Assembly: GCF_902825225.1 (NCBI RefSeq)
Contig: NZ_CADEAK010000005.1
Coordinates: 1 to 64,000 of the forward strand
DNA: 64,000 bases
Direction: 5' to 3'
Source: Bartonella vinsonii subsp. berkhoffii ATCC 51672
Lineage (GTDB): Bacteria > Pseudomonadota > Alphaproteobacteria > Rhizobiales > Rhizobiaceae
The position numbers were made by a program, and so were the translations under genes. The notes under the pieces are model-generated. The model had not been told where the DNA came from and searched no databases. It was given only the letters and a program-made list of their open reading frames with translations. This document shows positions 55,911-64,000 of the stretch, piece by piece. The first letter of the stretch is position 1. The number at the start of each line of letters is the position of its first letter.

Positions 55911-57020
55911 TTGAAAGCTTCAACCGAAAAAGGAAAGCGTGTTAAAGAAAAAATAAATGCTGACCCTGAAAATGCGCGTATTTTTAGAAAAGCAAACACA
56001 CAAGATGTGAATCATGTTGTTTTAATTTTCGAAAATAATAGAAATGCGAAAGTAGTTTTTGGTAAATTCGACGAAAATCTTGCTTATATCGAACAAAAAC
56101 TTGGACTTAGCATTCATCCACGTGGTAATGAAGTTCTCATCCGTGGAACTGTTGGCGCTATAAAACGCGCGGAATATGTCTTACAGCAGCTTTATGAACG
56201 CGCCAAAACACATCAAGAGCTCACTTTATCAGATACAGAAGGAGTGATTGCCATGGCAAATTTGCTACAGAAACAGCAAGAAGCCTCCACAACACCCCAA
56301 CCTGCAAAAAAAACTATCGCCGCACGATTAAGCACCCATAAAAAAACAATCCATGCCCGAACTCCGACACAAGATGCTTATATACATGCCATGGAACGTA
56401 GTGAACTTGTATTCGGGGTAGGACCAGCAGGAACAGGCAAAACATACCTCGCTGTTGCTCATGCTGCAATGCTTTTGGAGCGTGGTATTATTGAACGAAT
56501 TATCCTCTCACGTCCTGCCGTTGAAGCTGGAGAGCATCTGGGCTTTCTTCCTGGAGACCTAAAAGAAAAAGTTGACCCATATTTACGTCCACTTTATGAT
56601 GCCCTTTACGATATGATGCCTGCTGAAAAAGTAGAGCGCATTTTAGCTTCTGGTGTTATAGAAATTGCTCCTCTTGCATTCATGCGCGGGCGAACGCTTA
56701 CCCATGCAGCTGTCATTCTTGATGAAGCCCAAAATACCACCCCCATGCAAATGAAAATGTTCCTCACACGTCTTGGGGAAGGAACACGTATGATCATCAC
56801 CGGTGATGTAAGCCAAATTGATTTGCCTTCCGGACAAAAATCAGGTTTAATCGAAGCAATACGTATTCTCTCACACGTAGAAAATATTGTCATTATTCGC
56901 TTTAATGAAAAAGATGTTGTGCGCCATCCCCTTGTTACCGCTATCGTCCGTGCTTATGATCATGATTCTGGTATACAAATTCAAGAAACACCATCCTCAA
57001 GCGCTTCATCAAAAAAGTGA
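55911..57020 (+). CDS. PhoH-like ATPase
   Basis: A 369-residue PhoH-family (YbeZ-type) protein. The N-terminal 100 residues include a KH-like segment (LGLSIHPRGNEVLIRGTVG), and the ATPase domain carries Walker A GPAGTGKTYLAVA near residue 169, SRPAVEAGEHLGFLPGDL near 200, Walker B VILDEAQNTTP near 268 and GDVSQIDLP near 300. The start is TTG: no ATG precedes the conserved N-terminus, and GGGAGA lies five to seven bases before it. Adjacent ybeY and corC are its usual partners, suggesting a role in rRNA maturation (inference). Confidence 0.9.
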   Translation: MKASTEKGKRVKEKINADPENARIFRKANTQDVNHVVLIFENNRNAKVVFGKFDENLAYIEQKLGLSIHPRGNEVLIRGTVGAIKRAEYVLQQLYERAKTHQELTLSDTEGVIAMANLLQKQQEASTTPQPAKKTIAARLSTHKKTIHARTPTQDAYIHAMERSELVFGVGPAGTGKTYLAVAHAAMLLERGIIERIILSRPAVEAGEHLGFLPGDLKEKVDPYLRPLYDALYDMMPAEKVERILASGVIEIAPLAFMRGRTLTHAAVILDEAQNTTPMQMKMFLTRLGEGTRMIITGDVSQIDLPSGQKSGLIEAIRILSHVENIVIIRFNEKDVVRHPLVTAIVRAYDHDSGIQIQETPSSSASSKK

Positions 57021-57032
57021 GTTTGATTTGTT

Positions 57033-57509
57033 ATGATTACTATTGATATAACTGTTGAGAGCTCCGGATGGAATGATGAGAAAACACTTTATCATATCAC
57101 TGAAAAAATATTAACAACAACAATACATCATGTCTCATTGGAAAATGTTATAAGCGAAGTCAGCCTTCTTTTTACGGATGACAAACATATGACACAGATC
57201 AACGCGCAATGGCGTAATAAAAACAAACCCACGAATGTATTATCTTTTCCTGCTTTTCCACTTAAAGCTGGAGATCCTCCTGGGCCTATGCTTGGTGATA
57301 TTATTATTGCAAGAGAAACTGTTGCGCTTGAAGCAAAAAAAGAAGGAAAATCATTTCAGGATCATTTGGCGCATATGATTGTTCATGGCACACTCCATCT
57401 GCTGGGCTATAACCATGAAACAGATGACGAAGCGCATCTCATGGAAAAGCTTGAAAGAGAAATTCTTCAAAAGCTTTCCATAAAAGACCCCTATACTGAA
57501 TTGTCTTAA
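57033..57509 (+). CDS. ybeY: Endoribonuclease YbeY
   Basis: A 158-residue metal-dependent RNase acting in 16S rRNA 3' maturation. The zinc motif [20 protein letters not shown] (H-x3-H-x5-H) near residue 117 is complete. Earlier conserved pieces are [17 protein letters not shown] (near 60) and [12 protein letters not shown]. It starts 12 bases after phoH. Confidence 0.94.
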   Translation: MITIDITVESSGWNDEKTLYHITEKILTTTIHHVSLENVISEVSLLFTDDKHMTQINAQWRNKNKPTNVLSFPAFPLKAGDPPGPMLGDIIIARETVALEAKKEGKSFQDHLAHMIVHGTLHLLGYNHETDDEAHLMEKLEREILQKLSIKDPYTELS

Positions 57510-57608
57510 AATGATAAAAATGAGCCTTCTTAAATCGCTATCGCCATCATACAATTTAAAACCTTTTATGTGTCTATTATAAAAAGAAAGTTTGAAGATT
57601 TCAAAATT

Positions 57609-58625
57609 ATGGCAAACAAAATAAATACACCAAATAACAATCAAATATCTTCTCATAGTGAAGAACATGCCTCCCAACAGGTTCATCATCCAGAAAAATC
57701 TCTACTGAATCATTTGTTTTCGTTTTTACGTGGCCGTAATCATAAGTCATTGCGCGATGATTTGACCGTTGCACTCAATACTGACAACGAAAAAGACACA
57801 ACTCTCTTCTCATCTGAAGAACGTACTATGCTACATAATATCTTACGTTTGCGTGAAGCACGCGTTGATGATGTTATGATTCCACGTTCTGAAATTGAAG
57901 CATTGGAAATAAATACCCCGCTTGGAGAAGCTCTTCAATGTTTTGCGAAAATTGGACATTCTCGCCTACCTGTTTATGCTGAAACTTTAGATGATCCGCG
58001 AGGAATGATTCATATCCGCGATATTCTTAATTACATGACTCGTTTTATTATTAACTCAACCCAAACCGAGCAGAAGTCCGATTCACTCCAGTTAAATCAT
58101 ACGGATCTACACACTCCAATCGGTGAATTGGATTTGATTCGAACGGTTCTCTTTGTTCCTAGTTCCATGCTAGCAAGCAAATTATTAACACGTATGCAAA
58201 CGACACGAACACAGATGGCCCTTGTTATTGATGAACACGGTGGCACAGATGGTCTCGTTTCTATGGAAGATATCGTCGAATTGGTCGTTGGTGATATCGA
58301 AGATGAACATGACAATGTAGACAATGCTATCGTGCGTGAACCCAATAACAAATGGCTTGTTGACGCAAGAACCGAACTAGAAGATGTAGAGGAAGCTCTT
58401 GGTCCTGATTTTATCGTAGGAGAATATGGTGATGACGTTGACACCATTGGTGGTTTAATTGTCTCTATTCTTGACCGTATTCCTGAAAAAGGTGAAGTCG
58501 TTGAAGCTGTCCCCGGCTATCGATTTCGTATTTTAGAAGCTGATAAACGCCGGATTAAGCGGTTGCGCATTTTTCGCATTCCAGAAAATGAAAATTTTGA
58601 AAACAATGCCATCCCTGAAAAATAA
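57609..58625 (+). CDS. CorC/HlyC-type CBS-domain protein
   Basis: A 338-residue soluble protein with two CBS domains (about 75-130 with DVMIPRSEIEALEI and GHSRLPVYAETLDD; 150-210 with MALVIDEHGGTDGLVSMEDI) and a C-terminal CorC/HlyC domain containing GEYGDDVDTIGGL then PEKGEVVEAVPGYRFRILEA. The family assists Mg/Co efflux or is annotated hemolysin-like; the exact role is unknown. The start at 57609 (MANKINTP) is favoured because the frame upstream begins at GTG without a ribosome binding site. It overlaps lnt. Confidence 0.88.
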   Translation: MANKINTPNNNQISSHSEEHASQQVHHPEKSLLNHLFSFLRGRNHKSLRDDLTVALNTDNEKDTTLFSSEERTMLHNILRLREARVDDVMIPRSEIEALEINTPLGEALQCFAKIGHSRLPVYAETLDDPRGMIHIRDILNYMTRFIINSTQTEQKSDSLQLNHTDLHTPIGELDLIRTVLFVPSSMLASKLLTRMQTTRTQMALVIDEHGGTDGLVSMEDIVELVVGDIEDEHDNVDNAIVREPNNKWLVDARTELEDVEEALGPDFIVGEYGDDVDTIGGLIVSILDRIPEKGEVVEAVPGYRFRILEADKRRIKRLRIFRIPENENFENNAIPEK

Positions 58626-60222
58626 CCAAACCTTTCTCAACAATTTTACGTTTTTCTTGTTTTCTGTTACTGGCTGGAAGCGACAAATATGGGTGTCTCT
58701 CTGTGGTGCCTTTACTTCTTTTGCACTTCCACCTTTTTATTTGATACCTCTGTGCTTTTTAACTTTTCCCCTCTTTATTGTTCTCCTTGACTCAATCCAT
58801 ACTCTCCAGAATAATAAAAAGCGCTTTCTTACTTATGCTTTAAGCTGTGGAATCTTTGGCTTTAGTTATTTTACCTGTAGCCTTTGGTGGTTGTGTAATG
58901 CTTTGTTAACCGATCCTGTTTCCTTTGGTTGGGCAGTGCCGTTTGCCATTTTAGTCCCTCCCCTCTACCTTTCTCTTTATTGGTTTTTTTCTGGTTTTAT
59001 TGTCGGTTTATTATGGACAAAAGGAATAGCACGCTTTTTCGTCTTGGCTTTTGCGTTAGGATTGGCAGAGTGGTTGCGTGCATTCTTATTCACAGGATTT
59101 CCATGGAATTCTCTTGGCTATACAGCGATGCCAACCCCAATGCTTATGCAATCCGATGCAATCGTGGGACTTTACGGAATGAATATTCTTGCTGTCTTAG
59201 TCTATAGTTTACCAGCTGTTTTATTAACAAACGAAAAAAAGAAAACCGCACTTTTTCTCTGTTTATCGCTTATATTCGTCCACAGTGGCTTTGGATTTTA
59301 CCGCCTCAACAGCATGCCAAACACAGCTGATCATCAAAAAAGCAATTATTGGGTGCGCATTGTTCAACCTTCTATCCCGCAAAACATAAAATTAAACAAT
59401 ACTACACGGAAAGCTATATTCGAAACTCATATAAATCTGAGTGTAATACCAAAAGCTGAAAAAAATCCAGAACCAGACTTTATCGTATGGCCTGAAGCAT
59501 CTCTTCCTTACCTTCTCGATGAAAGCTCTGATACAACAATGCGCATTGCCTCTCTTCTAAAGCCCCAACAATGGGCTATTATTGGTGCTATACGCATCAA
59601 TGAAAATCTTTCTCATGCACAAACACAATATTTTAATACAATTGCAACCATCAATGCTGAAGGTGATATTTTAAATACTTCTGATAAACTTCACTTGGTT
59701 CCTTTTGGTGAATATCTTCCCTATGAGAATTTCCTGAAAAAAATTGGATTACGTATTCTTGCTGATAACATTGGTGGATATAGCGCTGCCAGTGTACGAA
59801 AAACTGTCACGATGCCAAATGGTTTTTCCTATCTACCTCTGATTTGCTATGAAGTAATATTTCCCAATGAAATGATTTTTGAAGGCTCCCCTCCACAAGC
59901 AATTATTAATGTTACAAATGATGCATGGTTCGGTGCAACACCTGGGCCATATCAACATCTTCAACAAGCACAGCTTCGTGCGATTGAAATGGGAATTCCT
60001 ATTATCCGAGCAGCCAATAATGGAATATCGGCTGTTATTGATTCTTATGGACGAATCGTTGTAGCTCTTCGACAGAATGCTGTTGGCATTCTTGATTCAC
60101 AAATCCCATCACCCATTACTCCCGTAGGAAGCAATGAATATAGAATATTCTCTACTTTTATCTTATTCATTCTTATGCTATTGTGCCGTATTGGTTTTGG
60201 TTCTACAAAACAGTTTAAGTGA
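58588..60222 (+). CDS. lnt: Apolipoprotein N-acyltransferase
   Basis: Lnt adds the third acyl chain to lipoproteins in the inner membrane. The 544-residue protein has about seven N-terminal helices (to residue 215), then a nitrilase-like domain whose triad is visible: Glu in FIVWPEASLPYL near 305, Lys in DKLHLVPFGEYLPYE near 370, and Cys in PLICYEVIFP near 420. The last helix is near 525. Starts at 58588 (38-base overlap with corC) or 58606 are both possible; neither has a strong ribosome binding site. It would mature lipoproteins such as those at 17843 and 32373. Confidence 0.93.
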   Translation: MKILKTMPSLKNNQTFLNNFTFFLFSVTGWKRQIWVSLCGAFTSFALPPFYLIPLCFLTFPLFIVLLDSIHTLQNNKKRFLTYALSCGIFGFSYFTCSLWWLCNALLTDPVSFGWAVPFAILVPPLYLSLYWFFSGFIVGLLWTKGIARFFVLAFALGLAEWLRAFLFTGFPWNSLGYTAMPTPMLMQSDAIVGLYGMNILAVLVYSLPAVLLTNEKKKTALFLCLSLIFVHSGFGFYRLNSMPNTADHQKSNYWVRIVQPSIPQNIKLNNTTRKAIFETHINLSVIPKAEKNPEPDFIVWPEASLPYLLDESSDTTMRIASLLKPQQWAIIGAIRINENLSHAQTQYFNTIATINAEGDILNTSDKLHLVPFGEYLPYENFLKKIGLRILADNIGGYSAASVRKTVTMPNGFSYLPLICYEVIFPNEMIFEGSPPQAIINVTNDAWFGATPGPYQHLQQAQLRAIEMGIPIIRAANNGISAVIDSYGRIVVALRQNAVGILDSQIPSPITPVGSNEYRIFSTFILFILMLLCRIGFGSTKQFK

Positions 60223-60368
60223 TCAGATGCCCAATTACAGTATTGTGTTGCGCATACCAGTGATATTGGGAAAAAATGTTACATATTATTTTAATTATAT
60301 GATAAACCGACCTCACATAAATCTGATGTTGGTTTAAAAGCAGAATGCTGGGAATAAAGAGTTGCATT

Positions 60369-60782
60369 ATGACTGAAACTAGAAAAAAACCCGATCCTAT
60401 AGATGTCTATGTTGGAACCCGTATTCGTTTACGTCGTAATATTTTAGGACTTACTCAAGAGAAACTCGGTGAAAAACTAGGCATCACTTTCCAGCAAATC
60501 CAAAAATATGAAAAAGGTACAAATCGTATCGGTGCAAGTCGTCTTCAAGCAATTGCAGAAATTATGGATGTTCCGGTTTCTTATTTTTTTGATAAAGGCC
60601 TTAATACACAACATGTAGAAGGCTTCGCTGAAAGCGATAATGATTTTATGGATTTTTGCTCTAGCAGTGAAGGAATCCAACTCATGCGTGCTTTTACGAA
60701 TATATCTGATGCTAAAGTGCGCCGAAAAATTATTGATTTGGCAAAAGCACTTTCTGAAGAAGATATGACAAATAAGCTATAA
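60369..60782 (+). CDS. XRE-family transcriptional regulator
   Basis: A 137-residue protein with an N-terminal Cro/CI helix-turn-helix (RIRLRRNILGLTQEKLGEKLG, recognition region TFQQIQKYEKGTNRIGASRL) at about 15-70 and a C-terminal helix pair. The gene lies between lnt and metK throughout Rhizobiales. The C-terminal ARRKIIDLAKALSEED-like ending is typical of this rhizobial group. Targets are not known here. The start at 60369 (MTETRKKPDP) was chosen over an upstream in-frame ATG for family fit and AAAGAG. Confidence 0.85.
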   Translation: MTETRKKPDPIDVYVGTRIRLRRNILGLTQEKLGEKLGITFQQIQKYEKGTNRIGASRLQAIAEIMDVPVSYFFDKGLNTQHVEGFAESDNDFMDFCSSSEGIQLMRAFTNISDAKVRRKIIDLAKALSEEDMTNKL

Positions 60783-60831
60783 AATAAAAATATATCTTTT
60801 CTCTCAATTATCTTATAAATCAGCATTGACG

Positions 60832-60853
60832 ATTTGCCGTTGTCTTGGCAAAT
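60832..60853 (+). promoter_or_regulatory. Hairpin in the metK leader
   Basis: ATTTGCC and GGCAAAT form a 7-bp stem around loop GTTGTCTT, 59 bases before the metK start. There is no T-run, so a terminator is unlikely. It may be part of a leader control element; I could not match it to a known SAM riboswitch class. Confidence 0.35.
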
Positions 60854-60911
60854 AGGAGCAACTTTAATAGACAATTCATAATTGTTGGTTTTCTTTTTTG
60901 AAGGAGTTCCT

Positions 60912-62180
60912 ATGCCGCATCAAGATTATCTTTTTACAAGCGAATCGGTATCGGAGGGGCATCCTGACAAAATCTGTGATCGTATTTCTGATGAAATCGT
61001 TGATATGGTTTATAAAGAAGCACAAAAAACCGGTACAGATCCATGGATCGTGCGAATCGCTTGTGAAACTTTAGTAAGCGTAAACCGCGTTGTTATTGCC
61101 GGTGAAGTGCGTGTTCCTGATACACTTTTAAAAAGAGATAAAAATAAAGAACTCATCTACGATAAAACTGGTTGCCCACTCATTAATCCTACTCGTTTTC
61201 GTACAGTAGCACGTCGTGCTATCCGTGCAATTGGATATGAACAAGCCGGTTTCCATTGGAAAACTGTTAAAATTGATGTTCTTCTACGCCCTCAATCAAC
61301 CGACATTGCACGCGCCGTTGATAACGCCATGGACCGGCATGGTGAAGAAGGTGCAGGTGATCAAGGTATCATGTTTGGATATGCTTGCCGTGAAACACCT
61401 GAACTCATGCCTGCACCCATTTATTATGCGCATAGAATTCTCAAACTTCTCGCGGCTGCACGCCATAAAAAGGAAGGAGAGACTGGAAAATTAGGACCAG
61501 ATGCCAAAAGCCAAATAACAATACGGTATAAAAATGGAAAACCTATAGAGGTAACCTCTATCGTTCTTTCAACACAACATTTAGATGAAAGTTGGGATTC
61601 CAATAAAGTCCGTACAGTGGTTGAACCCTATATTCGTCAAGCTTTGCATGATATGCCCATTTCTGATCAATGCAGCTGGTACATTAATCCAACAGGGAAA
61701 TTTGTTATCGGCGGTCCTCAAAGTGATGCCGGATTAACGGGGCGCAAAATTATTGTTGATACTTATGGAGGCGCTGCTCCCCATGGTGGAGGCGCTTTTT
61801 CAGGCAAAGATACGACAAAAGTCGATCGTTCTGCAGCTTATGCTGCACGCTATCTCGCTAAGAATATTGTTGCCGCTAATTTAGCAGATCGATGCACCAT
61901 TCAACTCTCTTATGCAATTGGCATTGCACAACCCTTATCTATTTATCTTAATCTCCATGGAACAGGAAAAGTCGATGAGAAAATTCTCGAAGCAGCTATT
62001 CGCAAAATAATGGACCTTTCACCCACTGGCATTAGAAAACATCTTGACCTCAATAAACCTGTTTATACAAAAACAGCCGCCTATGGTCATTTTGGACGTA
62101 AGCCACAACTTGATGGTTCATTTTCATGGGAAAAAACCGATCTTATTGAAACCCTTCAAAAAATGATTAAAGTACCATGA
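60912..62180 (+). CDS. metK: S-adenosylmethionine synthetase
   Basis: MetK, 422 residues, makes SAM, used by the methyltransferases and radical-SAM enzymes nearby (trmB, miaB, rsmD). N-terminal [20 protein letters not shown] contains the ATP-binding [17 protein letters not shown] is near residue 140, and the phosphate loop is [15 protein letters not shown] near 295. The protein is about 30-40 residues longer than E. coli MetK, owing to insertions typical of Rhizobiales. The start at 60912 follows GGAG by six bases. Confidence 0.96.
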   Translation: MPHQDYLFTSESVSEGHPDKICDRISDEIVDMVYKEAQKTGTDPWIVRIACETLVSVNRVVIAGEVRVPDTLLKRDKNKELIYDKTGCPLINPTRFRTVARRAIRAIGYEQAGFHWKTVKIDVLLRPQSTDIARAVDNAMDRHGEEGAGDQGIMFGYACRETPELMPAPIYYAHRILKLLAAARHKKEGETGKLGPDAKSQITIRYKNGKPIEVTSIVLSTQHLDESWDSNKVRTVVEPYIRQALHDMPISDQCSWYINPTGKFVIGGPQSDAGLTGRKIIVDTYGGAAPHGGGAFSGKDTTKVDRSAAYAARYLAKNIVAANLADRCTIQLSYAIGIAQPLSIYLNLHGTGKVDEKILEAAIRKIMDLSPTGIRKHLDLNKPVYTKTAAYGHFGRKPQLDGSFSWEKTDLIETLQKMIKVP

Positions 62181-62878
62181 TTGAGCATAATATACGTACA
62201 CCTAAAGCCTTCTTTGGTCGCCGCCAAGGAAAGCGACTAAGAAATAGTCAACTTGCACGTATAAACACGCTTCTTCCAACTTTTAAGATTGATTTAAATA
62301 CCCCTTCACCCCTCGACTTAACATCCCTATTTCCCAATAAAGTAACAGAAGTCAGGCTGGAAATTGGTTTTGGTGGAGGTGAGCATTTACTTCATGAAAT
62401 GGACCATTTTCCACAAACTGGTTTTATTGGTATCGAGCCTTTTATCAATGGTATGGCAAAAATGTTACTGTCTCTTGAACAACATAAACAGTATCAAAAC
62501 CATATTCGCCTTTATGATGACGACGCTACACATTTTCTTGATTGGCTTCCGAATGCATCACTTGATGGAATAGATCTTTTCTATCCTGATCCATGGCCTA
62601 AAAAAAAGCATTGGAAACGACGTTTCATTAACATAAAAAATCTGAATCGTTTCGCTCGTGTTCTTAAAACAGGTAAAAAATTTCGCTTTGCTAGCGACAT
62701 AGATGATTATGTAAACTGGACCCTCTACCATTGTGCACAGCATAATCATTTTGAGTGGGAAGCAGAAACCTCTAAGGATTGGAAAACGCCTTATCCGCTA
62801 TGGTTAGGAACCCGCTATGAAGCAAAAGCTCTCCGTAAAGGGCAGATACCTGCCTATCTTACCTTTATTAAAAAATAA
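62177..62878 (+). CDS. trmB: tRNA (guanine-N7)-methyltransferase
   Basis: TrmB makes m7G46 in tRNA. The 233-residue protein has the SAM-binding [10 protein letters not shown] near residue 63, [13 protein letters not shown] near 88, and the family signature [19 protein letters not shown] near 135, with [12 protein letters not shown] after it. It overlaps metK by four bases, and so shares its mRNA with the SAM-producing gene. Confidence 0.95.
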   Translation: MIEHNIRTPKAFFGRRQGKRLRNSQLARINTLLPTFKIDLNTPSPLDLTSLFPNKVTEVRLEIGFGGGEHLLHEMDHFPQTGFIGIEPFINGMAKMLLSLEQHKQYQNHIRLYDDDATHFLDWLPNASLDGIDLFYPDPWPKKKHWKRRFINIKNLNRFARVLKTGKKFRFASDIDDYVNWTLYHCAQHNHFEWEAETSKDWKTPYPLWLGTRYEAKALRKGQIPAYLTFIKK

Positions 62879-62962
62879 ATCATAAAACGCCTTTCTTATA
62901 AACAACTTGAAAAGTTTTGAATTTAAGAGTATCAATACCTAAATTCTTGGTCTTATGATGAG

Positions 62963-62990
62963 GAGTGGGCCGTTGGACCCGCTCTTTTTT
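62963..62990 (+). terminator. Terminator/attenuator-like hairpin before rimP
   Basis: GAGTGGG pairs with CCCGCTC (one G-U pair) around CCGTTGGA, directly followed by TTTTTT. It lies between trmB and rimP and can end the metK-trmB transcript or attenuate rimP-nusA. A GAGTGGGCC...GCTC hairpin in front of rimP recurs in rhizobia as far as I recall. Confidence 0.7.
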
Positions 62991-63029
62991 AATATCATAA
63001 AACTGATGAAAATGACTTGGACAAAATAT

Positions 63030-63656
63030 ATGAACGAAACTGAAAAAATAAGCGATCTTGACGAGCCACGTCTTTTTGAAGAAGATGGCGTTGAGGCACG
63101 TGTTGCTGCTCTTGTCTTGCCACTGCTTAAACCATTAGGTTTTCGTTTGGTTCGTGTTAAAATGCTTGGTCTAAATGGTTTAACTCTTCAGATTATGATT
63201 GAACGTGCAGACGGCTCTATGACCGTGGAAGATTGTGAAACTGTTAGTCGAACTGTTTCTCCCCTCCTTGATGTGCAAAATGTTATTGAACGCAAATATC
63301 ACTTAGAAATTTCATCTCCTGGCATTGATCGTCCACTGGTAAGAAGATCTGACTTTTTTCATTGGCAGGGGCATCTTGCAAAAATTGAAACCAAAACAAC
63401 AATCTATGGGCGCCGAAAATTTCGTGGAACACTTACAAATATTACAGAAGACGGATTTATTTTAAATACTGATAAAGCCGCGTATGGAGAAGCCATGTAT
63501 ATCTCTATCCCCTTTTGTGATATTACAAACGCACATTTGGTCCTTACTGATGAACTTATTCGCGACGCATTGAAAAAAAATAAAGATTTAAGTCAACAAT
63601 TAATTCCCGAAGATAATTCTCATGTCTCGAAAAAGACATCAAAGTACAAGAATTAA
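63030..63656 (+). CDS. rimP: Ribosome maturation factor RimP
   Basis: RimP helps assemble the 30S subunit. The 208-residue protein (start MNETEKISDLDEPRLFEEDG) has the N-terminal domain with GFRLVRVKMLGLNGLTLQIM and ERADGSMTVEDCETVSR, followed by YHLEISSPGIDRPLVRRSDF near residue 100, the most conserved family stretch. The C-terminal SH3-like domain ends with a Lys-rich tail. Frames upstream to 62955 run through the terminator-like hairpin and are unlikely to be translated. nusA follows 47 bases later. Confidence 0.92.
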   Translation: MNETEKISDLDEPRLFEEDGVEARVAALVLPLLKPLGFRLVRVKMLGLNGLTLQIMIERADGSMTVEDCETVSRTVSPLLDVQNVIERKYHLEISSPGIDRPLVRRSDFFHWQGHLAKIETKTTIYGRRKFRGTLTNITEDGFILNTDKAAYGEAMYISIPFCDITNAHLVLTDELIRDALKKNKDLSQQLIPEDNSHVSKKTSKYKN

Positions 63657-63703
63657 TATCATTGGGAAATGCCCGTCGAGTGGCACAAAGAAGGAGAAAA
63701 TTG

Positions 63704-64000
63704 ATGGCTACAAGCGCTAACAGGCTTGAAATTCTGCAAATTGCAGATGCTGTTGCACGTGAAAAGTCAATTGATCGTGAAATTGTTATTTCTGCAATGG
63801 CTGATGCTATTCAAAAAGCAGCACGTTCTCGTTATGGTCAAGAAACCAATATCCGTGCTGAAATAAACTCCAAAACAGGTGAAATTAAATTACAACGCCT
63901 GCTTAAAATTGTTGATGTTGTTGAAGATTATACAACTGAAATTACTTTGACCGATGCACTCAAACGCCAAGAGGATGCAAAAATTGGTGATTTTTTTGCT
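63704..64000 (+). CDS. nusA: Transcription termination/antitermination factor NusA (N-terminal part)
   Basis: The window ends inside this gene; 99 codons are visible. MATSANRLEILQIADAVARE, then KSIDREIVISAMADAIQKAA, ARSRYGQETNIRAEINSKTG, and TLTDALKRQEDAKIGD match the N-terminal RNA polymerase-binding domain of NusA. AAGGAG lies seven bases before the ATG. rimP-nusA is the usual start of the nusA-infB operon. Confidence 0.95.
   Translation, partial: MATSANRLEILQIADAVAREKSIDREIVISAMADAIQKAARSRYGQETNIRAEINSKTGEIKLQRLLKIVDVVEDYTTEITLTDALKRQEDAKIGDFFA

Noticed and set aside
60783-60911. SAM riboswitch upstream of metK
   Set aside because: Only one 7-bp hairpin is seen; I could not match it to a known SAM-binding class.
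1-64000. CRISPR array, tRNA genes, insertion sequences
   Set aside because: No regularly spaced direct repeats, no cloverleaf-like sequence with TTCGAAT-type arm, and no transposase-like ORF were noticed when reading through the window.

Overview
The window looks like a chromosome segment of a Bartonella species (Alphaproteobacteria, Rhizobiales). The DNA is AT-rich, gene order is rhizobial (waaA-lpxK-DUF2093-mutL; pstSCAB-phoU; tsaB-rimI-miaB-phoH-ybeY-corC-lnt-XRE-metK-trmB-rimP-nusA), and there is a tandem family of Hbp/Pap31-type hemin-binding outer-membrane proteins, a hallmark of Bartonella. Many small decayed genes lie between the housekeeping blocks, as expected in a host-restricted, genome-reducing lineage.

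Layout. 1-2060: a repeat-bearing spacer and decayed genes (an EVE-domain gene with one frameshift; an SRPBCC-like relic whose in-frame TGAs fall where Trp is expected). 2064-9808: pmbA, an inositol-monophosphatase family gene, DUF4170, the lipopolysaccharide genes waaA and lpxK, DUF2093 and mutL. 10097-21485: dcd, lldD, a split transketolase with a frameshift in each subunit, rsmD/rluB, tadA, a lipoprotein and ileS. 21687-27720: four Hbp-type genes, one Hbp signal-peptide derivative, repeated upstream boxes, terminators and duplicated 3'-end relics. 28103-40318: rnd, an M20 dipeptidase, mutM, an M29 aminopeptidase, a SleB-like lipoprotein, the phosphate uptake operon pstSCAB-phoU and gshB. 40407-44287: moeB, a decayed YejF-like ABC ATPase, and a microcin C-like operon. 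44454-49067: cycM, kdsB, pheA, a small secreted protein and the SRP RNA. 49068-64000: dnaX-ybaB-recR, a YeiH-type transporter, then the tsaB-to-nusA housekeeping run; nusA is cut by the window end.

The most notable system is the microcin C-like operon on the minus strand. A near-consensus promoter (44259-44287) reads into a 7-codon ORF for MDHRGFN, which has the length and C-terminal Asn of the E. coli precursor MRTGNAN. An 8-bp hairpin follows (44174-44193), as between mccA and mccB in E. coli, then an 11-G run directly before mccB, an intact mccB that strongly resembles E. coli MccB, and the exporter gene mccC interrupted by one in-frame amber codon. Just downstream is the wreck of an ATPase gene resembling YejF; YejABEF is the microcin C importer in enterobacteria. 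Exporter and importer therefore both look damaged beside an intact peptide-modifying enzyme.

Most of the rest is core metabolism. LPS synthesis (waaA, lpxK, kdsB), lipoprotein maturation (lnt), phosphate uptake, translation and tRNA modification (ileS, tadA, miaB, tsaB, trmB, rsmD, rluB, rimP) and DNA repair (mutL, mutM, recR) are intact. Hemin capture at the outer membrane is the host-adaptation module. Starts were moved from the longest ORF where a ribosome binding site or family N-terminus supported it.
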